Below, in pieces: positions 22,565-30,177 of a stretch of DNA of 37,884 nucleotides (position 1 is its first letter; each line of letters begins with the position of its first letter). The stretch covers positions 1 through 37,884 of the forward strand of contig NZ_DGIR01000043.1 in NCBI RefSeq assembly GCF_002386445.1. Direction: 5' to 3'. The DNA comes from Pseudomonas sp. UBA4617. Its GTDB lineage: Bacteria; Pseudomonadota; Gammaproteobacteria; Pseudomonadales; Pseudomonadaceae. The notes below the pieces were generated by a model that worked only from the letters and a program-made list of their open reading frames with translations, was not told the origin of the DNA and did no database searches. The translations under genes and the position numbers were made by a program.

Positions 22565-23239
22565 ATGTCCCTGATGCCCGAAGCAGAACGCCGGCTCACC
22601 CTCACCGTCCTCAAGGCCGCCATCCAGGCCATGGGCAGCGTTGCCCCACGCAACCTGGAAATACTCCTGCACGACCTTGACCACCCGGAACGCTCCGTGG
22701 TGGCGATCGTCAACGGCCACCTTTCCGGCCGCGGTGTCGGCAGCCCGATCCTCGCCGCCCCGGAACAGGACCAGGGCTTCAAGGCGCTCATGCAAGCCTC
22801 GGCCGATCAGCAAGGCTGCGCGCCGGTGGTCGTTTCCGACTACCCCACCACCCTCAAAGGCCGCACCTTGCGCAGCGCCACGGCGATCTTCCGTGACAGC
22901 ACCGGCCACCCCTTCGCCAGCCTTTGCGTCAACACCGATGTCACCGGCCTGGACGCCGCCATGAGCTTCCTCCAGCAATTCCAGCCACTAGCTACGGCCC
23001 CCACGGTCACCGAGCCCGCCGACATGGAGCTGCTGATGAGGGAGATCATCCAGGCCTCGCTGCAGCGCAGCGGCCAGGGGCGGATGAACAAGCAGGCCAA
23101 GGTCGAGGCTGTACGGGTGATGCAGGAGCGTGGCCTGTTCATCGTCAGAGGCGGGGTGGAAAAAGCTGCCAGTGCCCTGGGGGTGACCCGCTACACCATT
23201 TACAACTACCTCGAGCAACTGCGCGGAGCCAGCCGATGA
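22565..23239 (+). CDS. YheO/DauR-like PAS-HTH transcriptional regulator
   Basis: 224-aa regulator. The N-terminal YheO-type PAS domain (about 10-125; IQAMGSVAPRNLEILLHDLDHPERSVVAIVNGHLSGR, FRDSTGHPFASLCVNTDVTG) is followed by a C-terminal DauR-type HTH (about 165-224; VRVMQERGLFIVRGGVEKAASALGVTRYTIYNYL). DauR of P. aeruginosa represses D-arginine catabolism; this protein probably senses an amino-acid-like ligand relevant to the enzyme it is coupled to. ATG 22565 is chosen; a TTG at 22547 lies inside the inverted repeat. No SD is visible, which is notable because the nested dyad ends at the start codon. The stop overlaps the next gene as ATGA. Confidence 0.9.
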   Translation: MSLMPEAERRLTLTVLKAAIQAMGSVAPRNLEILLHDLDHPERSVVAIVNGHLSGRGVGSPILAAPEQDQGFKALMQASADQQGCAPVVVSDYPTTLKGRTLRSATAIFRDSTGHPFASLCVNTDVTGLDAAMSFLQQFQPLATAPTVTEPADMELLMREIIQASLQRSGQGRMNKQAKVEAVRVMQERGLFIVRGGVEKAASALGVTRYTIYNYLEQLRGASR

Positions 23240-24153
23240 CCTTGCATATCCCTACCCCCTTGATCGAATCCCGCCCGCTGTCGCTGGCAGCCGGGTGCAA
23301 CATCTGGCTCAAGCTCGATGCCCTGCAACCCTGCGGCTCGTTCAAGTTGCGCGGTGTCGGCCATGCCTGCGAAGTGCAGCATGCCCGTGGCGCGCGGCAT
23401 TTCGTTTCCTCCTCGGGCGGCAACGCGGGTCTGGCGGTCGCCTATGCCGGGCGCAAGCTGGGCGTGCCGGTCACCGTGGTGGTGCCCGAAACCACCACCG
23501 AGCGGGCCAGGGAACTGCTACGCCTGGAAGGCGCCAAGGTGGTGGTCCACGGTAGTTCCTGGCAGGAAGCCAACACCCTGGCGCAAACCCTGGTGGCCCA
23601 GGGTGATGCTTTCATCCACCCGTTCGACGACCCACTGCTGTGGGCCGGGCACGCCAGCCTGGTGGATGAGGTTGCCGAGGCCGGCCTGAAGCCGGATGCG
23701 GTGGTGCTGTCGGTAGGCGGTGGTGGCCTGCTCTGCGGGGTGGTCGAGGGGCTGCAACGCAACGGCTGGGGTGATGTACCGGTGCTGGCCGTGGAGACCA
23801 CAGGCGCGGCGTCGCTGCATGCGGCCTTGCAGGCAGGGGAGCCGGTGGAGCTGGACCGTATCGACTCGGTGGCCACGTCGCTGGGGGCAAAGCGTGTTGC
23901 CGATCAGGCACTGGCCTGCGCAACCCGGCACCCGCTGCACAGCCATGTGGTCAGCGACCGTGCCGCGCTCGAAGCCTGCGAGCGCTTTCTGCTGGATCAT
24001 CGTGTGCTGGTAGAACCGGCCTGCGGTGCCGCGCTGGCGTTGGCCCATGACGCGGTCGCGCTGGCCGGCTACCGTAACGTGCTGGTGGTCGTGTGTGGCG
24101 GGGCCACCGCTACCCTGGCGCAGATCCACGCCTGGCTGGCCGTGGCCGAATAA
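23236..24153 (+). CDS. PLP-dependent serine/threonine dehydratase-like enzyme
   Basis: 305-aa fold-type II PLP enzyme. Lys37 in GSFKLRG forms the internal aldimine, SSSGGNAG (58-65) binds the substrate carboxylate, and SVGGGGLL (159-166) binds the PLP phosphate; the C-terminus carries VVVCGGATATLAQ, close to short eukaryote-type L-serine dehydratases (about 320 aa) that lack the regulatory ACT domain. It likely deaminates serine, threonine or a related hydroxy-amino acid to a 2-oxo acid and ammonia. It is translationally coupled to the YheO/DauR-like regulator by ATGA, so the regulator probably responds to this enzyme's substrate. Exact substrate unknown. Confidence 0.9.
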   Translation: MTLHIPTPLIESRPLSLAAGCNIWLKLDALQPCGSFKLRGVGHACEVQHARGARHFVSSSGGNAGLAVAYAGRKLGVPVTVVVPETTTERARELLRLEGAKVVVHGSSWQEANTLAQTLVAQGDAFIHPFDDPLLWAGHASLVDEVAEAGLKPDAVVLSVGGGGLLCGVVEGLQRNGWGDVPVLAVETTGAASLHAALQAGEPVELDRIDSVATSLGAKRVADQALACATRHPLHSHVVSDRAALEACERFLLDHRVLVEPACGAALALAHDAVALAGYRNVLVVVCGGATATLAQIHAWLAVAE

Positions 24154-24171
24154 AGCGCTGGCGCGGTGAAG

Positions 24172-24342
24172 TCAGCCTTCGCCGCGCCGACGCGAACCGC
24201 CGTGGCTGTGTTGCCCGCCCACACGTGCTTTCTCCGCACGGTCCTGCTTCAGGTCCTTGCCAGACCCGCCCTTGCGCCCCGCGTCATGAACCCTTTGCGG
24301 ATCATCGGCAAAACCGTGGCCGTTGTCGTGATGCTTGGTCAT
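24172..24342 (-). CDS. Small KGG-motif stress protein
   Basis: 56-aa hydrophilic, probably disordered protein starting MTKHHDNGHGFADDPQRVHDAGRKGG in the style of the KGG (Con-10/YciG-like) family, whose members share a F-x-D-P-x-R-x-x-x-x-G-x-KGG pattern and are tied to stationary-phase or desiccation stress. Only one KGG repeat is clear; the C-terminal half (GKDLKQDRAEKARVGGQHSHGGSRRR) is basic. The ATG at 24342 has AGGAG ten nt upstream. The 3' end faces the dehydratase gene with an 18-nt gap. Confidence 0.8.
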   Translation of the reverse strand: MTKHHDNGHGFADDPQRVHDAGRKGGSGKDLKQDRAEKARVGGQHSHGGSRRRGEG

Positions 24343-24614
24343 GCTCCATCTCCTGAATCGAACAGTGCCCAATGTTGGAGGCCTGACCGGGCAGATGATT
24401 GCCTCGCCCTGACCAATGGCTCAGGTCAACTGCCGAGGTCATGGATAATGATCAGGATGGTCACATGAACATGTTCTACTGAGCCCGCCACGACCGGAAT
24501 AGCCACTGCAAGGTCAGCAACCCTGACGAAATGCACATCCCACCCTTTCGGTCTGCGGCGAGTGAAGGCACAATGCGTGTCCTTTTTTTGGCCGGCCTGG
24601 CCGGGGGCCTTTAA
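24343..24614. promoter_or_regulatory. Upstream region of the polyamine operon
   Basis: 272 nt without a gene. It contains a perfect 10-bp palindrome GAACATGTTC (24467-24476), a T7 tract at about 24580-24586 and a GC-rich GGCCGGCCTGGCCGGGGG run just before the nspC ATG that also supplies the only SD-like G run. It holds divergent promoters for the KGG gene and the polyamine genes; no riboswitch fold was recognised. Confidence 0.4.
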
Positions 24615-25712
24615 ATGATCAAGACGCCGTACTACCTCATCGATAAAACCAAGCTGCTGGGCAACATGGAGAAGATCGCCTACGTGCGCGAACACTCCGG
24701 TGCCAAGGCACTGCTCGCCCTCAAGTGCTTTGCCACCTGGTCGGTCTTCGACCTGATGCAGCAGTACATGGACGGCACCACTTCTTCTTCGCTGTACGAG
24801 CTGAAGCTCGGCCGCCAGAAGTTCGCCGGCGAGACCCACGCCTACAGCGTGGCCTGGGCCGACGACGAGGTCGAGGAAATGCTCGAGAACTGCGACAAGA
24901 TCATCTTCAACTCGATCGGCCAGCTGCAGCGCTTCGCCGAACAGTCCGAAGGCAAGGTCCGTGGCCTGCGTGTCAATCCGCAGGTCAGCAGTTCCGACTA
25001 CCTGCTGGCCGACCCGGCCCGCCCGTTCAGCCGCCTGGGCGAATGGGACCCGGCCAAGATCGAACAGGTGATTTCGCAGATCTCCGGCTTCATGTTCCAC
25101 AACAACTGCGAAAATAGCGACTTCGGCCTGTTCGACAAGATGCTCGGCCACATCGAAGAACGCTTCGGCCACCTGCTGCACCAGGTTGAATGGGTCAGCC
25201 TCGGTGGCGGCATCCACTTCACCGGTGAAGACTATGCCCTGGACGCCTTCTGCGCGCGTCTGAAAGCCTTCTCGGAAAAATACGCCGTGCAGGTGTACCT
25301 GGAGCCGGGCGAAGCGGCCATCACCAACAGCGCCTCGCTGGAAGTGACCGTGCTCGACACGCTGTACAACGGCAAGCACCTGGCCGTGGTCGACAGCTCG
25401 ATCGAAGCGCACATGCTCGACCTGCTGATCTATCGCCTCAACGCCAAGATGGCCCCGAACGACGGCGCACATAGCTACATGGTCTGCGGCAAGTCGTGCC
25501 TGGCCGGCGACATCTTCGGCGAATACCAATTCGACCGCCCGCTGGCCATCGGTGATCGCCTGTCGTTCGTCGACGCGGCGGGTTACACCATGGTCAAGAA
25601 AAACTGGTTCAACGGTCTGAAAATGCCATCCATCGTGGTCAAGCAACTCGACGGCAGCGTCGAAGTGGTGCGCGAGTTCGGTTTCGAAGACTACGTTTCC
25701 AGCCTGTCGTAA
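24615..25712 (+). CDS. nspC: Carboxynorspermidine/carboxyspermidine decarboxylase
   Basis: 365-aa PLP-dependent decarboxylase of the alanine-racemase fold (type III). Lys37 (LLALKCFATWSVF) is the PLP lysine; HNNCEN, SLGGGIHFTGEDY, VYLEPGEA and the C-terminal MVCGKSCLAGD (catalytic Cys from the partner subunit) match NspC proteins. It removes CO2 from carboxy(nor)spermidine, the last step of the SpeDE-independent spermidine/norspermidine route. The matching synthase follows 31 nt downstream on the same strand. ATG 24615 gives the normal family N-terminus (MIKTPYYLIDK). Confidence 0.93.
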   Translation: MIKTPYYLIDKTKLLGNMEKIAYVREHSGAKALLALKCFATWSVFDLMQQYMDGTTSSSLYELKLGRQKFAGETHAYSVAWADDEVEEMLENCDKIIFNSIGQLQRFAEQSEGKVRGLRVNPQVSSSDYLLADPARPFSRLGEWDPAKIEQVISQISGFMFHNNCENSDFGLFDKMLGHIEERFGHLLHQVEWVSLGGGIHFTGEDYALDAFCARLKAFSEKYAVQVYLEPGEAAITNSASLEVTVLDTLYNGKHLAVVDSSIEAHMLDLLIYRLNAKMAPNDGAHSYMVCGKSCLAGDIFGEYQFDRPLAIGDRLSFVDAAGYTMVKKNWFNGLKMPSIVVKQLDGSVEVVREFGFEDYVSSLS

Positions 25713-25743
25713 GACCGGCTTTCAGTAAGGAGCAAGGGATAAA

Positions 25744-26988
25744 TTGAAGAAGAACGTTCTTATCATTGGTGCAGGAGGTGTCGCCAAGGTGGTGGCCCAC
25801 AAGTGCGCGCAGCATAACGACGAACTGGGTCGTATCGCTATCGCGTCACGGAACATCTCCAAATGCCAGGCCATCATCGACAGCGTCAAGGCCAAGGGTA
25901 GCCTCAAGGTACCCGCCGACATCCAGGCCTTCTCGCTCAATGCCCTCGATGTCGAGGCGACCAAGGCACTGATCCGCGAGACCGAATCGCAGATCGTGAT
26001 CAACGTCGGTTCCGCCTTCCTCAACATGTCGGTGCTGCGTGCCTGCATCGATACCGGTGTCGCCTACCTGGACACCGCCATCCACGAAGAGCCGGGCAAG
26101 ATCTGTGAGACCCCGCCGTGGTACGGCAACTACGAGTGGAAACACCTCGAAGAGTGCCAGGCGAAGAACATTACCGCCATTCTCGGCGTCGGTTTCGACC
26201 CGGGTGTGGTGAACAGCTACGCCAAACTGGCGCAGCAACAGTATTTCGACAGCATTGACTCGATCGACATTCTCGATGTCAATGCCGGTTCGCATGGCAA
26301 GTACTTTGCCACCAACTTCGACCCGGAAATCAACTTCCGCGAATTCACCGGGCAAGTCTGGAGCTGGCAGAACAGCCAGTGGACCAGCAACAGCATGTTC
26401 GAAGTCAAGCGTACCGACGACCTGCCAGTAGTCGGTTCGCAGAACCTGTACCTGACCGGCCATGATGAAGTTCATTCGCTTTCGAAGAACCTCAACGTGC
26501 CGAACGTGCGTTTCTGGATGAGCTTCGGCGAACACTACATCAACGTGTTCACCGTGCTGAAGAACCTGGGCCTGCTCTCCGAGCAACCGGTGAAGACCGC
26601 CGAAGGCCTGGAAGTGGTACCGCTGAAGGTGGTCAAGGCCGTACTGCCGGACCCCGCCTCGCTGGCCCCGGGCTACACCGGCAAGACCTGCATCGGCGAC
26701 CTGGTCAAGGGCACCAAGGATGGCCAGCCGCGCGAAGTGTTCATCTACAACGTGGCCGACCACGAAGAAGCCTACGCCGAGACCGACAGCCAGGGTATTT
26801 CCTACACCGCCGGGGTTCCGCCGGTGGCTGCCGCCCTGCTGGTTGCCCGTGGCGAGTGGGATGCCAAACGCATGGTCAACGTCGAGGAGCTGCCAGCAGA
26901 GCCGTTCCTCAAGGCGCTGGACGTGATGGGCCTGCCGACCCGCATCAAGGATGAAAAAGGCGACCGTCCGTGGGACGCTGAAGCCTAA
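25744..26988 (+). CDS. Carboxy(nor)spermidine synthase (saccharopine dehydrogenase-like)
   Basis: 414-aa NAD(P)H-dependent enzyme of the saccharopine dehydrogenase family. The Rossmann motif is GAGGVAKVVAHKC (9-21), followed by INVGSAFLNMSVLRACIDTGVAYLDTA, GVGFDPGVVNSYAKLA and DVNAGSHGKYFATNFDPEINFRE typical of carboxynorspermidine dehydrogenase. It condenses aspartate semialdehyde with a diamine (putrescine or diaminopropane) and reduces the imine; the upstream nspC product then decarboxylates the result. The start is TTG 25744, with TAAGGAGCAAGGG upstream. A bidirectional terminator follows the stop. Which polyamine is made is not visible from sequence. Confidence 0.92.
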   Translation: MKKNVLIIGAGGVAKVVAHKCAQHNDELGRIAIASRNISKCQAIIDSVKAKGSLKVPADIQAFSLNALDVEATKALIRETESQIVINVGSAFLNMSVLRACIDTGVAYLDTAIHEEPGKICETPPWYGNYEWKHLEECQAKNITAILGVGFDPGVVNSYAKLAQQQYFDSIDSIDILDVNAGSHGKYFATNFDPEINFREFTGQVWSWQNSQWTSNSMFEVKRTDDLPVVGSQNLYLTGHDEVHSLSKNLNVPNVRFWMSFGEHYINVFTVLKNLGLLSEQPVKTAEGLEVVPLKVVKAVLPDPASLAPGYTGKTCIGDLVKGTKDGQPREVFIYNVADHEEAYAETDSQGISYTAGVPPVAAALLVARGEWDAKRMVNVEELPAEPFLKALDVMGLPTRIKDEKGDRPWDAEA

Positions 26989-26998
26989 GCAGCAAGCC

Positions 26999-27027
26999 AG
27001 AGGGGGTGCCGACAAGGCGCCCCTTCT
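26999..27027. terminator. Bidirectional terminator between convergent genes
   Basis: AGAGGGGGTGCC-GACAA-GGCGCCCCTTCT pairs over 12 positions with two G-U pairs. It lies between the polyamine synthase stop (26988) and the methyltransferase stop (27046). Confidence 0.75.
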
Positions 27028-27045
27028 GCCTTGCAGGCCCGGCCT

Positions 27046-28092
27046 CTACTTGCGGGCCTCCAGGATCAGGTTGAACGGTGTCTGCGTCGCCCGCCGGAAC
27101 CGGCTGAACCCCGCCTCCTCGAACACCGCACGCAAGCGCGCCTCCCCGGCCTGGGCGCCCAGCCCCAACCCCACCTCCTGGGATAACGAGTTCGGCGTGC
27201 AGATGAAGGTCGATGCCGCATAGAACAGGCGCCCGACCGGTGTCAGGTTGCCCTCCAGCGAGTCCTCGGCATACGGTTCCACCAGCATTACCGTGCCTTC
27301 GGCTTTCAAGGCGCGGTAAGCATGCCTGGCGGCCCCCACCGGGTCGCCCATGTCGTGCAGGCAATCGAAGAAGCACACCAGGTCATGGTCATGTCCCGGA
27401 TAGTCCTTGGCGCTGGCCTGCTGGAACGTCACCCTTCCCGCCAACCCCGCTTCGCGCGCACGCTCGTTGGCCGTGGCGATGGAAGGCCCGTGGTAGTCGT
27501 AGCCAATAAAGGTGGAGGCCGGAAACGCCTCGGCCATGACCAGCGTCGAAGCACCATGCCCGCAGCCGACGTCGGCCACCTTGGCGCCCGCCTGCAACCT
27601 GGCCACCACCCCCTCAAGCGCCGGTAGCCATTCGGACACCAGAAAAGTGCGATAACCCGGCCGGAAGAATCGCTCGGTGCCGCTGAACATGCACGGGTGA
27701 TGATCACCCCAGGCCAACCCGCCGTCACCGCGCATTGCTGCAACCAGCTTGTCCTTGTCATGGAACAGCGCCGCCACTACCGCGGCGCCACCGGCCATGT
27801 AGGCGGGGGAGTCTTCCAGCGCCAGGGCCAGGGCCTGTTCTTCGGGCAATACGAAGCGGCCCTGGTCATGCACCATGTAGCCCGACGCGGCCTGGGCATT
27901 GAGCCACTCGCGCACCAGCCGTGGGTGGCAACCGGTCTTTGCCGCGAGTGCCTCGGGGGTGGTCGGCTGGCTGTCGGCCATGGCCCGGTAAAACCCCAGT
28001 TCGTCGCCGAGTATCACATTGGCCAGGGTCGCCGCGGCGCCCATGTCGCCTACCAGCTTGCCCATGAAATCGTGAAGCCTTGCCTCGTCCAT
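27046..28092 (-). CDS. Class I SAM-dependent methyltransferase with winged-helix N-domain
   Basis: 348-aa protein. The N-terminal domain (about 15-90) looks like the dimerisation/winged-helix region of O-methyltransferase-type enzymes (TTPEALAAKTGCHPRLVREWLNAQAASG). The SAM domain has motif I KVADVGCGHGAST (171-183), an acidic end of strand 2 (IGYDYHGPS) and LVCFFDCLHDMGDP. It methylates an unknown small molecule or protein. ATG 28092 has GAGGAGGGCAGGTC upstream. It lies 119 nt downstream of the DJ-1/PfpI gene on the same strand, possibly co-transcribed. Confidence 0.88.
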   Translation of the reverse strand: MDEARLHDFMGKLVGDMGAAATLANVILGDELGFYRAMADSQPTTPEALAAKTGCHPRLVREWLNAQAASGYMVHDQGRFVLPEEQALALALEDSPAYMAGGAAVVAALFHDKDKLVAAMRGDGGLAWGDHHPCMFSGTERFFRPGYRTFLVSEWLPALEGVVARLQAGAKVADVGCGHGASTLVMAEAFPASTFIGYDYHGPSIATANERAREAGLAGRVTFQQASAKDYPGHDHDLVCFFDCLHDMGDPVGAARHAYRALKAEGTVMLVEPYAEDSLEGNLTPVGRLFYAASTFICTPNSLSQEVGLGLGAQAGEARLRAVFEEAGFSRFRRATQTPFNLILEARK

Positions 28093-28211
28093 GACCTGCC
28101 CTCCTCTGCAAGAAGGCCATCGCCAGCGAGGGACGTCCGCTCCGGGGAGGCGGTGGTCGGTTGGATGGTGTTGGCCTGCCGAGCGCTACCCGGTGCAGGC
28201 CACTGGTAAGT

Positions 28212-29075
28212 CTAGTTGCCCTGTTCGCGGCGCTGTGCCTGCTCGGCCAGTTTTTCCAGCAGTGCCTTGGCCAGGGCCTTGTCCGAGAACGGGTTCTGCG
28301 CGGTGATCAGTTCGCGGTCCACCACCACGTTGGGTTGCCAGGCCTTGGCGTAACCCATGTCGCCCCCCGCCATCGCCATGGCGCCAGCCGGGTAGAACAA
28401 CAGCCGCTGGCCGTTGAGCGAGCCCTCGAATACCTGCTCTTCAGGATCGGAGAAGATGGTCATCCGGTAGCCCTTGTACACCCAGTCCCTGGCCGCCGGC
28501 TTGGCACCCCGTGCCAGCGCGGCCTGATAGCCTGCCGGGTCCTGCTGGGCCGAGAGCAGGGCGATGGGGCCATGGCAAATGGCTGCGGTAGGTTTGCCGG
28601 CCTGGTGGAAATGCCGCAGCAAGGCGCCCACCTCCGGGTTGTTGGCGAGGTCGATCAAGGGCGCATGGCCACCGGGGATGAACAGCCCGGCATAACGGCT
28701 TGGATCAGCTGCCAGTACCTCGCTCACCGACAGGGTATCGTCGATGTCAGGCAGGCTTTGGACGACCTTTTCGATGCGCTTCATCTCGGCCGCATCACCG
28801 GCAAAATAGCTCGGGTCGATCGAGCGCGGGTCGACGCTCGGGGCGTTGCCCTTCGGCGTTACCAGCACCAGCTTGTAGCCAGCCTTGAGCAACTGGTCGG
28901 CTGGCACGCCGAACTCGTTGAGGTAGTAACCGGTGGGGTAGCGCTTGCCGTCCTGCAACGGCAGCTGGTGCTCGCTGGACAACAGCACCAGCACCTCGCC
29001 CCTGGGCGCGGCCTGGGCACCGGCGGCAAGCAGGGTAACAGCCGCGGCAAGGGCAAGCCTGGACATCTGGATCAT
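28212..29075 (-). CDS. Periplasmic DJ-1/PfpI family protein
   Basis: 287-aa protein with a signal peptide (SRLALAAAVTLLAAGAQA, cleavage near 22-23) and a DJ-1/PfpI domain with nucleophile Cys167 followed by His168 (AAICHGPIALLSAQ) and GLFIPGGHAPL. Hsp31/DJ-1 relatives act as glyoxalases, deglycase-like or chaperone proteins; export to the periplasm is less common for the family. The start is ATG 29075, with GAGGAG eight nt upstream; the open frame continues upstream to 29321 but crosses the divergent LysR gene. The divergent LysR at 29176 probably regulates it. Confidence 0.9.
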   Translation of the reverse strand: MIQMSRLALAAAVTLLAAGAQAAPRGEVLVLLSSEHQLPLQDGKRYPTGYYLNEFGVPADQLLKAGYKLVLVTPKGNAPSVDPRSIDPSYFAGDAAEMKRIEKVVQSLPDIDDTLSVSEVLAADPSRYAGLFIPGGHAPLIDLANNPEVGALLRHFHQAGKPTAAICHGPIALLSAQQDPAGYQAALARGAKPAARDWVYKGYRMTIFSDPEEQVFEGSLNGQRLLFYPAGAMAMAGGDMGYAKAWQPNVVVDRELITAQNPFSDKALAKALLEKLAEQAQRREQGN

Positions 29076-29154
29076 GCAGCAATCTCCTCGATCACATCCG
29101 TGGGCCGTCCGTGCATGGCGGCCCGATGCGCTCATGCTAGTGGCTGGGCTATGA

Positions 29155-29168
29155 TTCGATAATTCGAA
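29155..29168. promoter_or_regulatory. Probable LysR binding dyad
   Basis: TTCGA-TAAT-TCGAA, a near-perfect dyad seven nt before the LysR start and about 80 nt from the DJ-1/PfpI start. It resembles the dyad at 9451-9465 used by the other LysR system. Confidence 0.5.
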
Positions 29169-29175
29169 AGCTCGC

Positions 29176-30129
29176 ATGCCTGTGATCCAGAAAATGAATA
29201 TCGCCAGCAAGGACTTCAACCTGCTGTACCTGTTCCATGTGCTGTACCAGGAACGCAACGCCACCCTCGCCGCCCAACGCATGGCGCTGAGCCAGCCGGC
29301 GCTCAGCCACAAGCTCAACAAGCTGCGCCATCAGTTTGGCGACCCCTTGTTCGTGCGCGCGCCCCGCGGCCTGACGCCAACACCACGTGCCCACGAACTG
29401 GCGCCGCAGGTGGAACGCCTTGTGGTGAGCCTGGAAGGTTTCTATGAGCGCTGCGAAGGCCGGGACTTTCTCGCCCGCCCTGCCCGCCTGCACCTGTACA
29501 GTACCGATTATGTCGAGCAGACGCTGCTACCCGGGCTGCTGCCGATCCTGCGCAGCGAGGCGCCGAACCTGACCCTGGTCACCCACAACACCCGCGGCCA
29601 GCTACCCCGTGAAGCGCTTGAGAAAGGCACCTGTGACCTCGCCGTGGCCGGGTTCTATACCGACCTGCCCGACACCTTTCACCAACAGCGCCTGCTCAGC
29701 GAACCGCTGGTGGTGCTGGCGTCACGCAGCCATCCTGGCCTGGGGAAAGGCCTGGACCTCGACGCTTTCCTCGCCAGCGACCATCTGCTCACCACCCTCA
29801 CTGGCGACCTCGATGGCCTGGTCGACCGCGCTTTGCACAGCCAGGGCAAACAGCGCCGGGTGGTGGCAGGCCTGTCGAGTTTCATCGCCCCTGCGCGCCT
29901 GCTGCGCGGCACCGACCTGCTGCTGACCTGCTTGCGCTCGCTGGCCATCGAGGCCACCGCACGGGATGACGAGCTGGTCATGTACCCGCTGCCGCTGGCC
30001 CTGCCGGTGATCGAGGTGATGCAGATCTGGCACGAGCGCACCCATGCCGACCCGCTGCGGCGCTGGTTCCGCCAACAGCTATGGGCGGTCGCCCAGCAGG
30101 CTGCCCGCAGCACGGGTAACAATTCCTAA
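29176..30129 (+). CDS. LysR-family regulator (divergent to DJ-1/PfpI gene)
   Basis: 317-aa LysR-type regulator. The HTH is at about 15-75 (LYLFHVLYQERNATLAAQRMALSQ, then PALSHKLNKLRHQFGDPLFVR, in the NodD/SyrM-like style), with an effector domain from about 100. It is divergent from the DJ-1/PfpI gene, 100 nt apart, with a dyad between. ATG 29176 is used; ATG 29194 is possible and no good SD separates them. The effector is unknown. Confidence 0.9.
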   Translation: MPVIQKMNIASKDFNLLYLFHVLYQERNATLAAQRMALSQPALSHKLNKLRHQFGDPLFVRAPRGLTPTPRAHELAPQVERLVVSLEGFYERCEGRDFLARPARLHLYSTDYVEQTLLPGLLPILRSEAPNLTLVTHNTRGQLPREALEKGTCDLAVAGFYTDLPDTFHQQRLLSEPLVVLASRSHPGLGKGLDLDAFLASDHLLTTLTGDLDGLVDRALHSQGKQRRVVAGLSSFIAPARLLRGTDLLLTCLRSLAIEATARDDELVMYPLPLALPVIEVMQIWHERTHADPLRRWFRQQLWAVAQQAARSTGNNS

Positions 30130-30177
30130 ACAACAATGTGACATTTTTTTTCAGCTTTCTCGCCAAGGAGCTGTCAA

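Noticed and set aside
21343..22791. Long minus-strand frame (482 codons) opposite the amidase
   Set aside because: Antisense to a well-supported enzyme, Val/Gly/His-rich composition and no motif.
24426..27015. Two long minus-strand frames opposite nspC and the polyamine synthase
   Set aside because: Both are shadows of strongly supported plus-strand genes.
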